The position numbers and the translations under genes were made by a program. The notes under the pieces were generated by a model, which had not been told where the DNA came from, did not search any database, and saw nothing but the letters and a program-made list of their open reading frames with translations. A DNA stretch of 64,000 bases from Notospermus geniculatus (lineage: Eukaryota > Nemertea > Pilidiophora > Heteronemertea > Lineidae): contig NMRB01001864.1 of assembly GCA_002633025.1 (NCBI GenBank), positions 20,585 to 84,584 of the forward strand, written 5' to 3'. Positions 44,946-55,814 of this stretch are shown one piece after another (positions within the stretch are counted from its first letter, which is position 1; every line of letters begins with the position of its first letter).

Positions 44946-45259
44946 GGGCCGAATTTATAAAACATAGCAAAAGCTTACAAGCCAAAGCCCCAAGGCCAAG
45001 CTTTTGCTTGTCAAGGGGAAGCACAAGCCAAAGAATTTGCTCACAAACATATTCATAATCAATTGCTTTAACATATGACCTTTTCTTGTAAAGCCATGCA
45101 AGATCTTCTATCTGGTGAAGCTAATGCTCGCAAGTCAAACTTCTGCTAATTCTTATAGGGAGTTGCTTGTTCTATGAAGCAAAAGCGAAATTTTATAAAT
45201 ACCTCTTCAAGAAAAAGCCCAGAAAAAGCAAATGCTAGTTTTTATGAATTCGGCCCAGT
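44946..45259. repeat. Foldback, GGGCCGAATTTATAAAA ends
   Basis: TGGGCCGAATTTATAAAAC and GTTTTTATGAATTCGGCCCA are inverted. The interior repeats AAGC-rich words (AAGCCAAAG, AAGCAAAAGC). Confidence 0.7.
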
Positions 45260-46753
45260 GTCTCCCCATATCTAAAGTCCCTCGTGTCTTATATTAGGTA
45301 GAATGCATTTTTATATGGTGGTTGGAAATTGCTGGGTCGGCCAGTTCGCCTCGATGGCGTAGTGATGCACGTTCTACTTCTGGGCCATTCCATGTTGTTG
45401 AAGCTCACTTTCCAAGGTGTTTTTTTCTCATAAATTGGGGAGTGTTTGAACAGTGTTTGTTGAAAGCACAAATACGCACCAATTTAAAACAAAAGTAGCT
45501 TTCATTGCAATGATATGGTGAATGCTAGCTTTACTCAGTCAAATAAGGTATTTTTCCCCATTTTCTTCAAATTCTGATGTTCTTGTGAATTGCCTCGTTT
45601 TTAACCAATCAGGTAAAACAATTTTCCTCCACGGTGTCAGTTTTGTAATGGCACTATTTACATTGACAAGGAGACATCAGCAGATATTGGCCTGTTCAAA
45701 GCAAAACCTCAAAAACTTCTGTTCATGTAAACTATTTTTGCTCTTGTAACGTCAGTCACGTAGTAACGTCAGTGACACATATTTATGCAATTATTGTGAT
45801 TATGGCTTTGATTTGTAACATGGCAAGAAACAACAAAATAACATTGCACGTAACTACCCATCCAAGGATAAAAACAATTGTTTGCTGCATTCTTAAAAGA
45901 CAAAGTTGCAGTAAGTTGATGTATTTTCCTTGGCCATTTTATTGTAACGTCAGTCACACCCATAGTTGTGAGTGCTGTCATCTTGTACAAAGCACCAACC
46001 AAATTTCCTTCCAGCACCAGGTAGACCCAGTTCCTAGCATGCCTGTCACAAGGTATGAAAGCTCAGGAGCTGATTGTTTTAAGTCACTTCAAGTGACCAT
46101 TTGCTCTCTGAAATGTAACGTCAGTCACAGTGGAATTGCCCTTCTCGTTCATGTTATTATCAGCAGGTCGCAGGTTCCAATCCCAGGCAGTTCAATATAG
46201 GCTACATGTTTATTTGCTTCCCACATTTGGTTAATTGTTCATTGTATAACTATATATATGCTTTCTCATCACAGGTCGATAGGCCAATCTATACCTACGT
46301 GTCTCAAAACTGAGACATAATCACAATATTTTTCATGTAACTGGTCATATTATTTGTCTTTTTTGCATGCGCTGCACAGGCCTTTTACAACAAATACGTC
46401 GCATCATTGGCCTACAGTGTGCACATATGATCGAGAAGTGTATTTTTACCTATTATGAAATCAACAGTCCTTTTTTATTCACGCCAACGTCTAGTCTAGG
46501 CCTGTTCCCTAGTCATTAGTTATTGAATCATTAGGGAGGTTTCCCTATGTTTATGGCCCTTAGCAAGATACTGGCATCAACACATTTATTCTCCAGGGTC
46601 CGCTTCATAATGATATTGATATATCAAATTGACACTTTGACACACAAACTTCAAGATTTGTTTTAGGGTCCGGACTAGGCCCCACTTTAAAATGTTACCT
46701 CGTGATCTTGTCATGTTTGTTTTGCTGGACCTGATTTTTATCTCTTCCTTGCA
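45260..46753. other. Gene-poor stretch with TAACGTCAGTCAC repeats
   Basis: TAACGTCAGTCAC or a close variant occurs at ~45749, 45764, 45944 and 46115. No gene is recognised; the 5' exons of the integrase-derived gene may lie here unseen. Confidence 0.4.
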
Positions 46754-46754
46754 G

Positions 46755-49005
46755 GGGGTCATTTAGGAATGACCAAAAACAGGCAACAAAATTTCCGTCC
46801 GTTTCTATTGGCCAAACATGAATAGGGATATTAACAAGTTTGTAGAAGAGTGCGAGCAATGCCAAATGGTCAACAAACGGAGCAAGATTACAGGTGTCCC
46901 AGCGCTTCCCCCAGTGCCAGTTACTGCGGGCGAACAATGGTATCATGTATGTATCAAACATTCAAAGTTTGACAATTTCTAAAAAAGCCACTGCCAATAA
47001 GATATGTGAACAACACTCTCACGATTTTTGCTTTTTTCAGATTGGCATTGACCTCGTTGGTCTGCTTCCTGAGACTAGGGATGGCGAAAAATATGTCTGC
47101 ACTATCACAGGCTATTTTACGAAATGGCCAGAGGCGTCTCCAATGAAAACGAAAAAATCAGACGAAGTGGCCAAGATTCTTTATCTTCCTGTAATGTGTC
47201 GGTGAGTGTGACTGGCCTTTATAACTGAATGTTGAATATGATGTGCAAGAGGTGTTAAACAACATATTCAGCTTCTGCTGACAATTCGGATGTGATTTCT
47301 CTCAAGTCGGAGGAATCCATATGGCGTGCAGCACAGATGCGGTGCTAAGCCGTTAAAATTGACCCTTTCTTACCTGGAGAGGCTTTCGTACCTGGAGTGG
47401 CAATGAAGTACGCAAAATTCGGATTGTGAACTAGAGACATCATCTAGATCATGATTTATTGTAACATGTCATGTCAGTTTTGCTGCAACCCTAAGACAGT
47501 GTCTGTTTCCTATCTTGTTTTCAGACACGGATGTCCGCAGGTGATCATCAGCGATCAAGGCAGAGAATTTTGCAATAGTGTGGTAGACAGTGTTCTCCTC
47601 GATATGAAGACCCAAGCACGAACCACGTCGAGTTACCATCCCCAAACTAATGGCAATGCGAGAGGTTCGACCAATCATCGCTTGAGAATATGTTCCTTAA
47701 GTTCTGCCATGACCACCACGGTGATGGGATGTTTACCTTGAAAGTCGTTTGTTTGCATACAGGACAACCATCCATGCAACAACCAAGTTCACTCCCTTCT
47801 TTCTTGAATTCGGGAGGTAAGTACAGCCTCGTCGTTATGCAGTGATATTCAACTGTGCCTTACAGTTACGGCTCGCTCGCATCTTTAGACTGTCAAGAAT
47901 CGTTGATGAATGCTACAACTATTAGACTGTGCTTGTGGTGATGGAGAAATTATCGGAGTCGCTGAAAATGGGAACGAAGGCAATAAAAACATAGACCTGC
48001 CCTTGATACCCTTACTAACCCTTCCCAGTTTGTCTTTCAGAGAGGCACGATTAATTGAGGAGGTCGCCAGCTCAACGTCGAAACAACCACAGGAATGGGG
48101 AACCGGAGGAACTAACGTCCCGACGTGGCGCTGTCAGCGGTGCGACCGAAGTTTCTTTTTTCTAACCTTATTTCCATTTATTTCTGGCGTGAAAACAACC
48201 CTTTTGTTTCGGTCGCCTGACAATAAAATTTACATCATCTTGTAGCAGATGACAATTTCTGCATTTTTAGTGCTTTTTTCCTTAAAATGAAGAGATGGGA
48301 TGGTGATAATGGCAACGTCTTTATCTCATTTTTCCTGTAGAAAATGTACAGCAGATTTTTTCATGACGCAACGCCAACACCTAAAACGACGTCAATGACG
48401 TCGCTTCGGTCGCACTGCTCGCAGCGCCGACCTGTCGGGATAAACGGCACTCCAGTTCCTCATTAACCGCTTAAGATTATATGGCACATGAACGGACATT
48501 GAAAGAATTCCGAAGCTCTGTTTGGAGAACTATATTGACCAACATTGAGAAGTCCCAACAGGTACAGAAGGTTCACTTCGATACGTGACACCAGATTTCA
48601 AAGGTAAATTGCTTATCAAACAAATTGTGGACTTCAACAGTAAACTGAAAATCAGTAATGATGCTTTCCCAAATTGTGTGCCCTATAAATAAATCTACTA
48701 GGGCGACGCTGTCGCTTGTCTGTTCTGGTTATAGGATGAATGTGCATGGAGCATCCAATTTAGGCTGTATAGCCCTGCTGCATGGTCGACAACCATTTTC
48801 AACCAGATCAGATCTGCTGAAATTGAATGTCTTCTGGAAGCATGACATATTTGCGGGTACAGATATTGAAAAGGGAAATATCATCTTTTAAGTGTTGTCA
48901 TTTATCGCAGCCCTTCAGTATTGGCGATCTCGTTTTGAAGAGAAATTGCAAAAGGGATGATCGGAAAGGCGGAAAATTTGACGCGCTCCCTTTGGACTGA
49001 GATTA
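46755..49005 (+). pseudogene. Multi-exon gypsy-type integrase-derived gene, decayed
   Basis: Readable exons: 46755-46946 (H2C2 zinc module, 'GHLGMTK' ... 'CEQCQMVNKRSK'; a 1-nt shift near 46782), 47041-47201 ('IGIDLVGLLPE', first catalytic D), 47525-47816 ('VIISDQGREF', 'SYHPQTNG', then 'KFTPFFLEFG' in another frame), 48041-48103 ('EARLIEEV'), about 48486-48559 and 48909-49005 ('FSIGDLVLKRNCKRDDRKGG'). Splice sites are canonical and phases agree at 46946/47041, 47201/47525 and 47816/48041. Introns in a Ty3/Gypsy-type integrase point to a domesticated host gene of the GIN1/KRBA2 kind rather than a retrotransposon copy; no reverse transcriptase is seen. Frameshifts in the first and third exons and a foldback after 'QEWGTG' suggest it is now broken. 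Its role is unknown. Confidence 0.65.
48104..48464. repeat. Foldback inserted in the integrase-derived gene
   Basis: AGGAACTAACGTCCCGACG and CGGCACTCCAGTTCCT, with CAGCGGTGCGACCGAAG against CTTCGGTCGCACTGC, are inverted. The AGGAACT/AGTTCCT ends abut the exon ending 'EWGTG'. Confidence 0.65.
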
Positions 49006-49391
49006 TGACGTCTATTTGTCAGATTGGTGGTAGCGCGCCTTGCGTCCTGCAGGTTTCTCATTTCCACCCGGCTCGGCTTATACTCATTCCGATTCTGTTT
49101 ATTGCACGACGAATATTCATTGCTCGCCTCGCTGTTTCGAACGTAATAGTTGTCGCGCGATGGCGGAATCGGATAGGGTAGGCTATAGACTTAAAGCTGA
49201 CGTGAACGAACAAAAAGCCCCCATGCGACGAGCAAGAGAATTGGAAACGCCCTGCAAACGTTGAAACGAAGGCTCAGAACATGATAGACCCCACGACGCC
49301 AGGAGGGCGCCACCTTATTTGCCTTCAGGCAACAGAGCTGTCAACATCTCCAGATACCTCCTACACTACTCAAAGTGAAAAAATGAAATTT

Positions 49392-49451
49392 AGACGGGAT
49401 TCGAACCGTCGACCTTCTGATTCACCGCTCTATCCACTCGGCCAAACAGCC
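49392..49451 (-). mobile_element. tRNA-like SINE head
   Basis: Minus strand: GGCTGTTTGGCCGAGTGGAT (A box) to GACGGTTCGAATCCCGTC (B box). There is no complete acceptor stem or CCA-ready end, so a SINE head is likelier than a tRNA gene. Confidence 0.5.
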
Positions 49452-49496
49452 AGCTGTCAGAGACATGATTTGTGTTTATCATAGACATAGGCCTTC

Positions 49497-49627
49497 GACC
49501 GAGTTTACATCAAGGCATACGCGACACGAACACGCAGGCGAACAATGTCTTCACAAAGGATTTATGCCCATGAAGCCATTGTTTGCCTGCGTGTTCGTGT
49601 CGCGTGTGCCTTGATGTAAACTCGGCC
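49497..49627. repeat. Foldback MITE, GGCGAACAA family, copy 3
   Basis: Cleanest copy: GAGTTTACATCAAGGCATAC and GTGCCTTGATGTAAACTC ends, ACACGCAGGCGAACAATG arms. Confidence 0.8.
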
Positions 49628-49683
49628 TTCGACTTACGTAATAATAGTACGAATAAGAGAAAACATAAGAAGTCTTCCAACGA

Positions 49684-49757
49684 GTTCGGTGGCCGAATGG
49701 GGAAGATGGTGGAACAGAGAGACAATAAGGCGCGGGTTCGATTCCCAGCTGGGTCAT
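49684..49757 (+). mobile_element. tRNA-like SINE head
   Basis: GGTGGCCGAATGGGGAAGAT (A box) and GCGCGGGTTCGATTCCCAGC (B box) followed by a T-run. The missing acceptor pairing argues against a functional tRNA. Confidence 0.5.
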
Positions 49758-49856
49758 TTTTTTTCTTTCAAATGTTGAGCAGGAGCTTAAATTCTGACTC
49801 GTGGCTACCGACTGCGCTGTTCCAAATTATACCATTACATAAAGAGAGGCAGTCTT

Positions 49857-49915
49857 CGGGGACCTTATTCATGAAGCTCCCGTATTAACTTACGGGAGTG
49901 CGCAAACTATTACAT
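49857..49915. repeat. Half copy of the GGGACCTTATTC foldback
   Basis: GGGGACCTTATTCATGAAGC and CGGGAGTGCGCAAACTATT match the right half of 6049-6188. Confidence 0.55.
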
Positions 49916-49921
49916 GTAGTA

Positions 49922-50050
49922 GCGAGTTTTCGCAAAGCCCCCGAAACGCCAACGCGAACGTCTATCCTTTTTTTCGGTGCTCTCTTCGTGACATCGAACA
50001 ATGGGATTGGCGTTCGCGTTGGCGTTTCGCAGGGCTTTGCGAAAACTCTC
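49922..50050. repeat. Foldback MITE, GCGAGTTTTCGCAAAGCCC ends
   Basis: Arms run through CGAAACGCCAACGCGAACG with near-perfect inversion to CGTTCGCGTTGGCGTTTCG. The ends resemble those of 18029-18148. Confidence 0.75.
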
Positions 50051-51878
50051 TAGTGAGGCTGAGAACCGCCTACTTATCCTTATGCCCGTCCTGAAGCGGA
50101 TTGATTAAGCCAAATACTTCATCAATTTTGTGGTTGAATAATTTTTCGATACGTTGAGTACATTTCCCACAATAGATAAGTTCGTAATACGGCGCTCAGT
50201 AGAAACCGCTTACAATAAACCTATTGTGATCGACCCATTTTTACGTAATACGTCGCCAGTAGGTGTGAAGGCTGCTGACGTAACCCACTTGCATTCAATC
50301 CGGGCGCTCACAGATGCCTTGTTTACACTACATAAAAGTCTGGGTTCAGCCCGGGCTTTTTGCGTTTACACCTTCTAAAAATGCCCTGGTTTTCTGGAAC
50401 ACATTTTCCGCCACACAATAAAGCGGGCATTGGCACACGGGAGGCATCCTCAGACATTACACCTTGACAAGCCCGGTGTAGCAGTAAAAAGTGTCCCCCT
50501 GTAGAAAGTGTCCACTTCTTTTGTTGAATGACGGAATAAGCGGCATGCGTATAGAAATGTGCTGTTGTCAGAGATTAGAATGTAACAATAGGATCTTTTG
50601 TTCCCAGGACAGTTTTTCATAGGACATTCTTTCCCTTCACACCTGCTCAGAAAATTCCCTCCTGAGACCAGGTGTGACAGGAATCAACGTCCTAGGAATG
50701 CAAGTCCGCCAAACAATAGCCCGCTATTGTAAAGTTATAACCGAATGGTCATGGTCTCCATAGCCATATATTCTAATCCCTCGCTGAACAATAGGACAGG
50801 ACTTTGATTCCTGGGGGACTTTGATTTCTGTCACCCCGGCGGCGAACTTTTTTCGTGAATTTCTTCGGACTTAGAGTACTTTCAGTAAAATGGAAAAAAA
50901 TGTAGTCCAAAATGTAGTCCAAACCCTCGGCGAAGCGCCTTGGGTTTGGACGAATTTTTGCTCCACCCTAGCGGGTTTGGTGTCGCAACCAAGACATTCT
51001 AAAATACCTCAAACTACATTGTAAACATTCATGAAATTTAGGTTCTGTGCAGTTTGATTGCAAATAGGCCTAAGATACCAGGAAGGACATTCCGTCAATG
51101 ACGCGACATCAGTGAATCACGCACTGTGTGTACAAACTTGTACATCGTGCCTATATCGTGTACATCTGTGTGCAGCGCTAACAGCAAGCTGCAGGAGTCG
51201 AAATGAGATTGCAGGGTGCTTTCTTCAAAGGACTATCCGCAGGAAATTTAGCTGATGGTAAGGTCGTTGGGATAGGTCACTGAGTATCCATCTGGCCGAC
51301 ATTCGCTGCACTACCTCGCTGAATGCTCGAAGCGACAAATGTTCGACGCCAGACGCCATTTTGGAAACACTGAGCGGGGGTGTTGGTTGTGTCACCCAGA
51401 CCGCTGCATTCAGAATGAGGCTAATGCATTATCCATTTGAAACATACGCTCGAGATACCAAGGTATTTTAGAATGTTCTATCGCATATATCAATGGATGT
51501 ATCAACTGAATTGTGCTGCCACTGAGCTAAGCAGAGGGAACTACGAATCACTTCATTGATGGTTATGGCTGTTGGGGCCATGTGCTGTTGATCTATATTT
51601 AGAACCACGTGATGATCAATATATCGTCATCCGGCACTGTGGAAGGGAATACTGTGACGAGGATTTCATCATCCGTCGTTAAGAGGTTAACTAATCTACG
51701 ATTTGATAGTGAAAAATATTGATCTTTCTGTATGTTTTAACATACAGGAAAAAAGTCTACGATAAAACAAGAACAGGACATCGGAGCGATGTCAATGGTT
51801 TCCGATCATGATGACAGTAGCCAATCTACCACAAGCCAAGTTCCAGTTGAAGTTATGAAGTTGCTACTCTAGAGCTGG
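50051..51878. other. Gene-free stretch with repeat fragments
   Basis: Contains GGAATGCAAGTCCGCCAAAC (50697-50716), inverted relative to 4627-4646; a CCGGTGTAG fragment (50472-50545); ATGTAGTCCAAA twice (50901-50925); and inverted ACATTCTAAAATACC at 50993 and 51459. No gene is recognised. Confidence 0.4.
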
Positions 51879-52735
51879 TACACTGTGACCTTGACCTCTG
51901 ACCTTGAGACATTTTGCGTAACTGGAACAGGCATCCTTGACTAAACCTAGGAGATGGTTAATGCATGCTTCTAATTAGTTACTCCTGAAATTCTGAGTAG
52001 ATTTGCATTTTGGAACTGTGTGACCTTGACCTTGACCTCTGACCTTAAACGTCATTGCGTAATCTGAAAGGTCATCCTTGATAACCTGGGTGTATGTGAA
52101 GGTTTTAGGCTTCCACCATCAGCAGGTTCTGACTTATCTCATGTTATCTGTGACGGTTGACTGTGACCTAGACCTCCGCCCTTGAGAATTATTGCGTAAC
52201 TGGAGCAGGCATTCTTGATTAAACCTATAGGAGATGGTTAATGCGGGCTTCTAATTAGTTTTTTCCTGAAATTCTGAGCAGATTTGCATTTTAGAACTGT
52301 TTGACCTTGACCTTGACCTCTGACCTTCAAGGTCATTGCGTAATCTGAAAGGTCATCCTTGATAACCTGGGTGTATGTGAAGGTTTTAGGCTTCCACCAT
52401 CAGCAGGTTCTGACTTTTCTCATGTCATCTGTGACGGTTGACTGTGACCTTCACCTCTGACCTTGGGAATTATTGCGTAACTGGAACAGGCATTCTTGAT
52501 TAAACCTATAGGAGATGGTTAGTGAGGGTTTCTAATTAGTTTTTTCTGAAATTCTGAGCAGATTTGCATTTTAGAACTGTTTACCCTGACCTTGACCTCT
52601 GACATTCAAGGTCATTGCGTAATCTGAAAGGTCATCCTTGATAACCTAGGTGTAGGTGAAGATTTTAGGCTTCTACCATCACCAGGTTTTGACTTATCTC
52701 ATGTTATCAGATTTGCATATCAAATCTCACCATGC
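51879..52735 (+). repeat. Tandem array rich in TGACCTTGACC
   Basis: About three ~275-bp composite units, each with two TGACCT-rich starts, AAGGTCATTGCGTAATCTG, GGTGTATGTGAAGGTTTTAG and ATTCTGAGCAGATTTGCA. The last unit matches the end of the array at 30273-30740. Confidence 0.8.
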
Positions 52736-53340
52736 TTATATCGATTACACAATGACCCGGGTATCGCAGACCTGAAATGATAAGCTCATCATGTTGACAG
52801 GATCAAGTTACATGGGGGTAGCTCAGGTTTCCTGGGTTGTAGCTGTTAAATTAGCCAAGTTAGGGTGTGACAGACAATATATCACATTTTGATATATCGA
52901 TTACGCAATGACCCGGGTATTACAGACCTGAAATGGTAAGCTCATCATGTTCACAGTGTCAAGTTACCTAGGGGTAGGTCAGGTTTCCAGAGTTGTAGCT
53001 GTTGAAGTAGCCAAGTTAGAGTGTGACAGACAATATATCATATTTTTTGATATATCGATTACGTAATAACCCGGGTATTACAGACCTGAAATGGTAAGCT
53101 CATCATGTTCATAGTATCAAGTTACCTGGGGTAGGTCAGGTTTCCAGAGTTGTAGCTGTTGAAGTAGCCAAGTTAGAGTGTGACAGACAATATATCATAT
53201 TTTGATATATCGATTACGTAATGACCCGGGTGTCACAGACCTGAAATGATAAGCTCATCGTGTTCACAGGGTCAAGTTACCTGGGGGTAGGCCAGGTTTC
53301 CAGAGTTGTAGCTGTTGAAGTAGCCAAGTTGAGGTGTGAC
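52736..53340 (+). repeat. Tandem array, ~150-bp unit
   Basis: Four units share ATATATCGATTACG, CAATGACCCGGGT, CAGACCTGAAATG, TAAGCTCATCATGTT and GTTGTAGCTGTTGAAGTAGC, ending GTGTGACAGAC. Confidence 0.8.
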
Positions 53341-53383
53341 AGACGCGGACAGAATGACAGACAGACAGACAGACACCACGACC
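53341..53383. repeat. GACAGACAGACA microsatellite
   Basis: ACAGACAGACAGACAGACACC at the end of the preceding array; this junction type is common in invertebrate repeats. Confidence 0.8.
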
Positions 53384-53392
53384 AAAAACAAT

Positions 53393-53494
53393 ATGGTTTC
53401 CGATACTAGTATCGGAAACCATAAAAAGTCTATGATTTCTTGATCCTGTCTACTGAACCATAAAAAGTCTATGATTTCTTGATCCTGTCTACTG
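53393..53494. repeat. Perfect 30-bp palindrome and 39-bp duplication
   Basis: ATGGTTTCCGATACT followed by its exact inverse (53393-53422). Then a 39-bp unit starting AACCATAAAAAGTC occurs twice in tandem (53417-53455, 53456-53494). Confidence 0.85.
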
Positions 53495-53691
53495 AACATC
53501 TATCTTCGCAGCATACGGTCATGTAGTTATCAGTAAACTCTGTCCAATCTCCCAATATCCAAGGGCAGTCTTCAAATTGACTGACAAGTCAATTTCTAGT
53601 TTACATTAACATTAACGTCTAGTGTTCCTTGTACTTCAAGATGACCAAGGAGTGATAAGGCATTTTAGGTAAGGTCTGATCCTCATTTTAG
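53495..53691. other. Short unassigned spacer
   Basis: No structure seen. Confidence 0.3.
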
Positions 53692-53890
53692 GGGAGTGCG
53701 GTGGCACAATGGTTAGAGCGTTGGACTCGTGATCGGAAGGTTGCGGGTTCAATCCCTGGCTGTGTCACTCCGTATACTGTCAACTGGCCTGAAATGTCCA
53801 TGTGTGCGCTGGATTGTAGCTGCCCTTGGTTTCTACAGAAAGGTTTCTGGATTGGGCTGGGTAATAATGTGAAGTGCCTTGACACTTAAG
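53692..53890 (+). mobile_element. tRNA-derived SINE, complete-looking
   Basis: GAGTGCGGTGGCACAATGGT (A box), AGGTTGCGGGTTCAATCC (B box), then a body to GTGAAGTGCCTTGACACTT. The 3' end resembles an L2-type tail (AATGTGAAGTGCCTTGA). Confidence 0.8.
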
Positions 53891-54034
53891 GGCTAGGTTC
53901 ACCGACCAAATTTTCAGAGTCCAGTTTTTGAAAATGTCAAATATCTTTGAAATGACCTAGCCATTTTAACTTGCAGCTACACTAAATGTATCAGAGGGAC
54001 AGTGCAATAACAAAAATGTGACGTTTGTCACTTG

Positions 54035-54660
54035 CTGATGACCCAATTAGCTAAAACAAAGGCTGACCTTTCGGTACATATTGCGGCTTTGTAACAAAGA
54101 ACAAAGAAATTATTTTCTGTGTACTTGTAACTTAATGTTTGTATCTACTCGGCAATGAAGCCAGAATTTCAAAATTTGTTGCGGAAACTGACTAAAATGG
54201 TGTTTTTGCTCGACATTATTTTCAGCTCAAATGTCGGTCCTAAGACAGGGGCTTCTAGACTAAACCCTCTGAACTCAATGCACTGCATACTGGTAGGCTC
54301 ACTCCTATTAGAATGCACAGTGGCATGATGATGTAAGCCTGCCTTGGCACTCCTGGCATGTGAATAGAATAACAAGACTGCATGGTTGCACAATACAAGT
54401 CATTGAGTTACCATAGCAGTCAATTGTTGTTATTGCTCATGTGTGGAGTGGTCAAACCTCGAATAAAGGGCATAGCTTGAGATAGTTCTGACAAATTTGA
54501 GATTTTCTCAACAATGGAAACAAATTTTTGAATTCTGGCTTCATTGCCGTGTAGATAAAAACGAAAGTTACTAGTATACAGAAGATAATCTCTTAGTTCT
54601 TTGTAATCAGGCGGCTTTATGTACCGAAAGCTGTACCCTTTGTTTCAGCTAATGAGTGGT
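54035..54660. repeat. Foldback element
   Basis: Arms 54035-54185 and 54515-54660 are inverted (CGGTACATA, GGCAATGAAGCCAGAATTC against GAATTCTGGCTTCATTGCC). No gene in between. Confidence 0.7.
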
Positions 54661-54769
54661 TCGGCCAGACATTAATGTGTCGTTTTAATTATCACGTTGT
54701 CCTCCTGATACTTTATGTGCAGGTGCAAAGTACTGAGATTGGGCCATTTTCAAGATATTTGNTCAATTC

Positions 54770-55140
54770 ACCAAGGAATGAAGGGCTACATGTTGTATTA
54801 ACCCCTTCCCACCCAAGGGGGTCTAATACTAAGGATTGTCTCATTCTACATTAACCCCTTCTTACCGATATTTCCCAACCAAGGGTGGTCTAATAAAGTA
54901 CAGTATCTGACATATACTAGTATCTCGATTCACCAAGAATTGTGTGCCTATCTTGCAACATTAAAATTTCACCCCTTCCCACCACCCAAGGGGTCTAATA
55001 CCAAGCATTGTACGGTATCATGCTATATTAACCCCTTCCCAACCAAGGGTGGTGTCATAAAAATCTTATATGTATCTCGATTCACCAAGGATTTTCGGCC
55101 TGTCATGTACAATTTAACCCCTTCCCACTCTATTTACTAC
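54770..55140 (+). repeat. Tandem array with TTAACCCCTTCCCA
   Basis: Five imperfect units of ~60-110 bp with TTAACCCCTTCCCACC, AAGGGTGGTCTAATA and TCTCGATTCACCAAGGAT. One N at 54762 lies just outside. Confidence 0.7.
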
Positions 55141-55148
55141 ATTTCAGG

Positions 55149-55224
55149 TCGATCCTGGTTGCCGAAGCACCCCAGATCGCTGATGCTGCTGTTGCTAAAG
55201 AGAGGAGCAAGGAACTGTTTTGAA
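55149..55224 (+). other. Possible short terminal exon
   Basis: A TTACTACATTTCAG acceptor is followed by a 24-codon frame 'SILVAEAPQIADAAVAKERS' and a TGA. No upstream exon is identified, and chance is possible. Confidence 0.25.
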
Positions 55225-55667
55225 TTTGAAGAACTCACTCCCAGCCGACACAACAGGAAGGCCAATAGGGATCAACTGTCGAAATCATAGAACAGCGACG
55301 TCTTCGCCACAGCAGACAAATGAATTACATGTATTCTCTAACACATGTATGCTAACAGATATGAAATAAGAAACGGGTTTCTAAGGTGAAAGTCATCACG
55401 TCTTTCTTCCAGATTCGAACCCACGGACCCTCGCATGAGGCATCAATCGCCAGTCGCCAATGCTAATAACGGTAGGCTTTCCAACATAAATGTGATTCAT
55501 TCTTGGCAAAATTTTATTGGACCGAGTCTCTAATCATAATTAGCAGACTTTATCCCATCAAAACATGCACACTTGGTGAATGAAATTTGACATCCACGAA
55601 CCATCCTAAGACTGCAGTAGGGCCTACCTCTTATGCCTTAGCCTATCAAACTGAGGCATCAAATGTC
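55225..55667. other. Gene-free stretch
   Basis: No gene or repeat structure recognised. Confidence 0.3.
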
Positions 55668-55703
55668 AGCTGAGCGCAAGGCCCATGGGCCTCTTGTTGT
55701 TAT
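55668..55703 (-). repeat. GGCCCATGGGCC element end
   Basis: TCAGCTGAGCGCAAGGCCC then ATGGGCCTCTTGTT, inverted relative to 57072-57104. Such ends are widespread in marine invertebrate genomes (from memory). Confidence 0.6.
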
Positions 55704-55814
55704 TATTATTATTATTTTGTTGAAACTGTTGCTAAACAGAACGAGCAGGCACTCTCCTTGTCTCCTGCCCGTTCCTACTTTCTCTTCCGGCCCTCAAATG
55801 TCTGATTCCAAGGT

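Noticed and set aside
49392-49757. Two tRNA genes
   Set aside because: A and B boxes are present but acceptor and anticodon arms do not pair properly; SINE heads are likelier.
50154-50378. 75-codon plus-strand frame
   Set aside because: Low similarity to anything known and embedded in repeat fragments.
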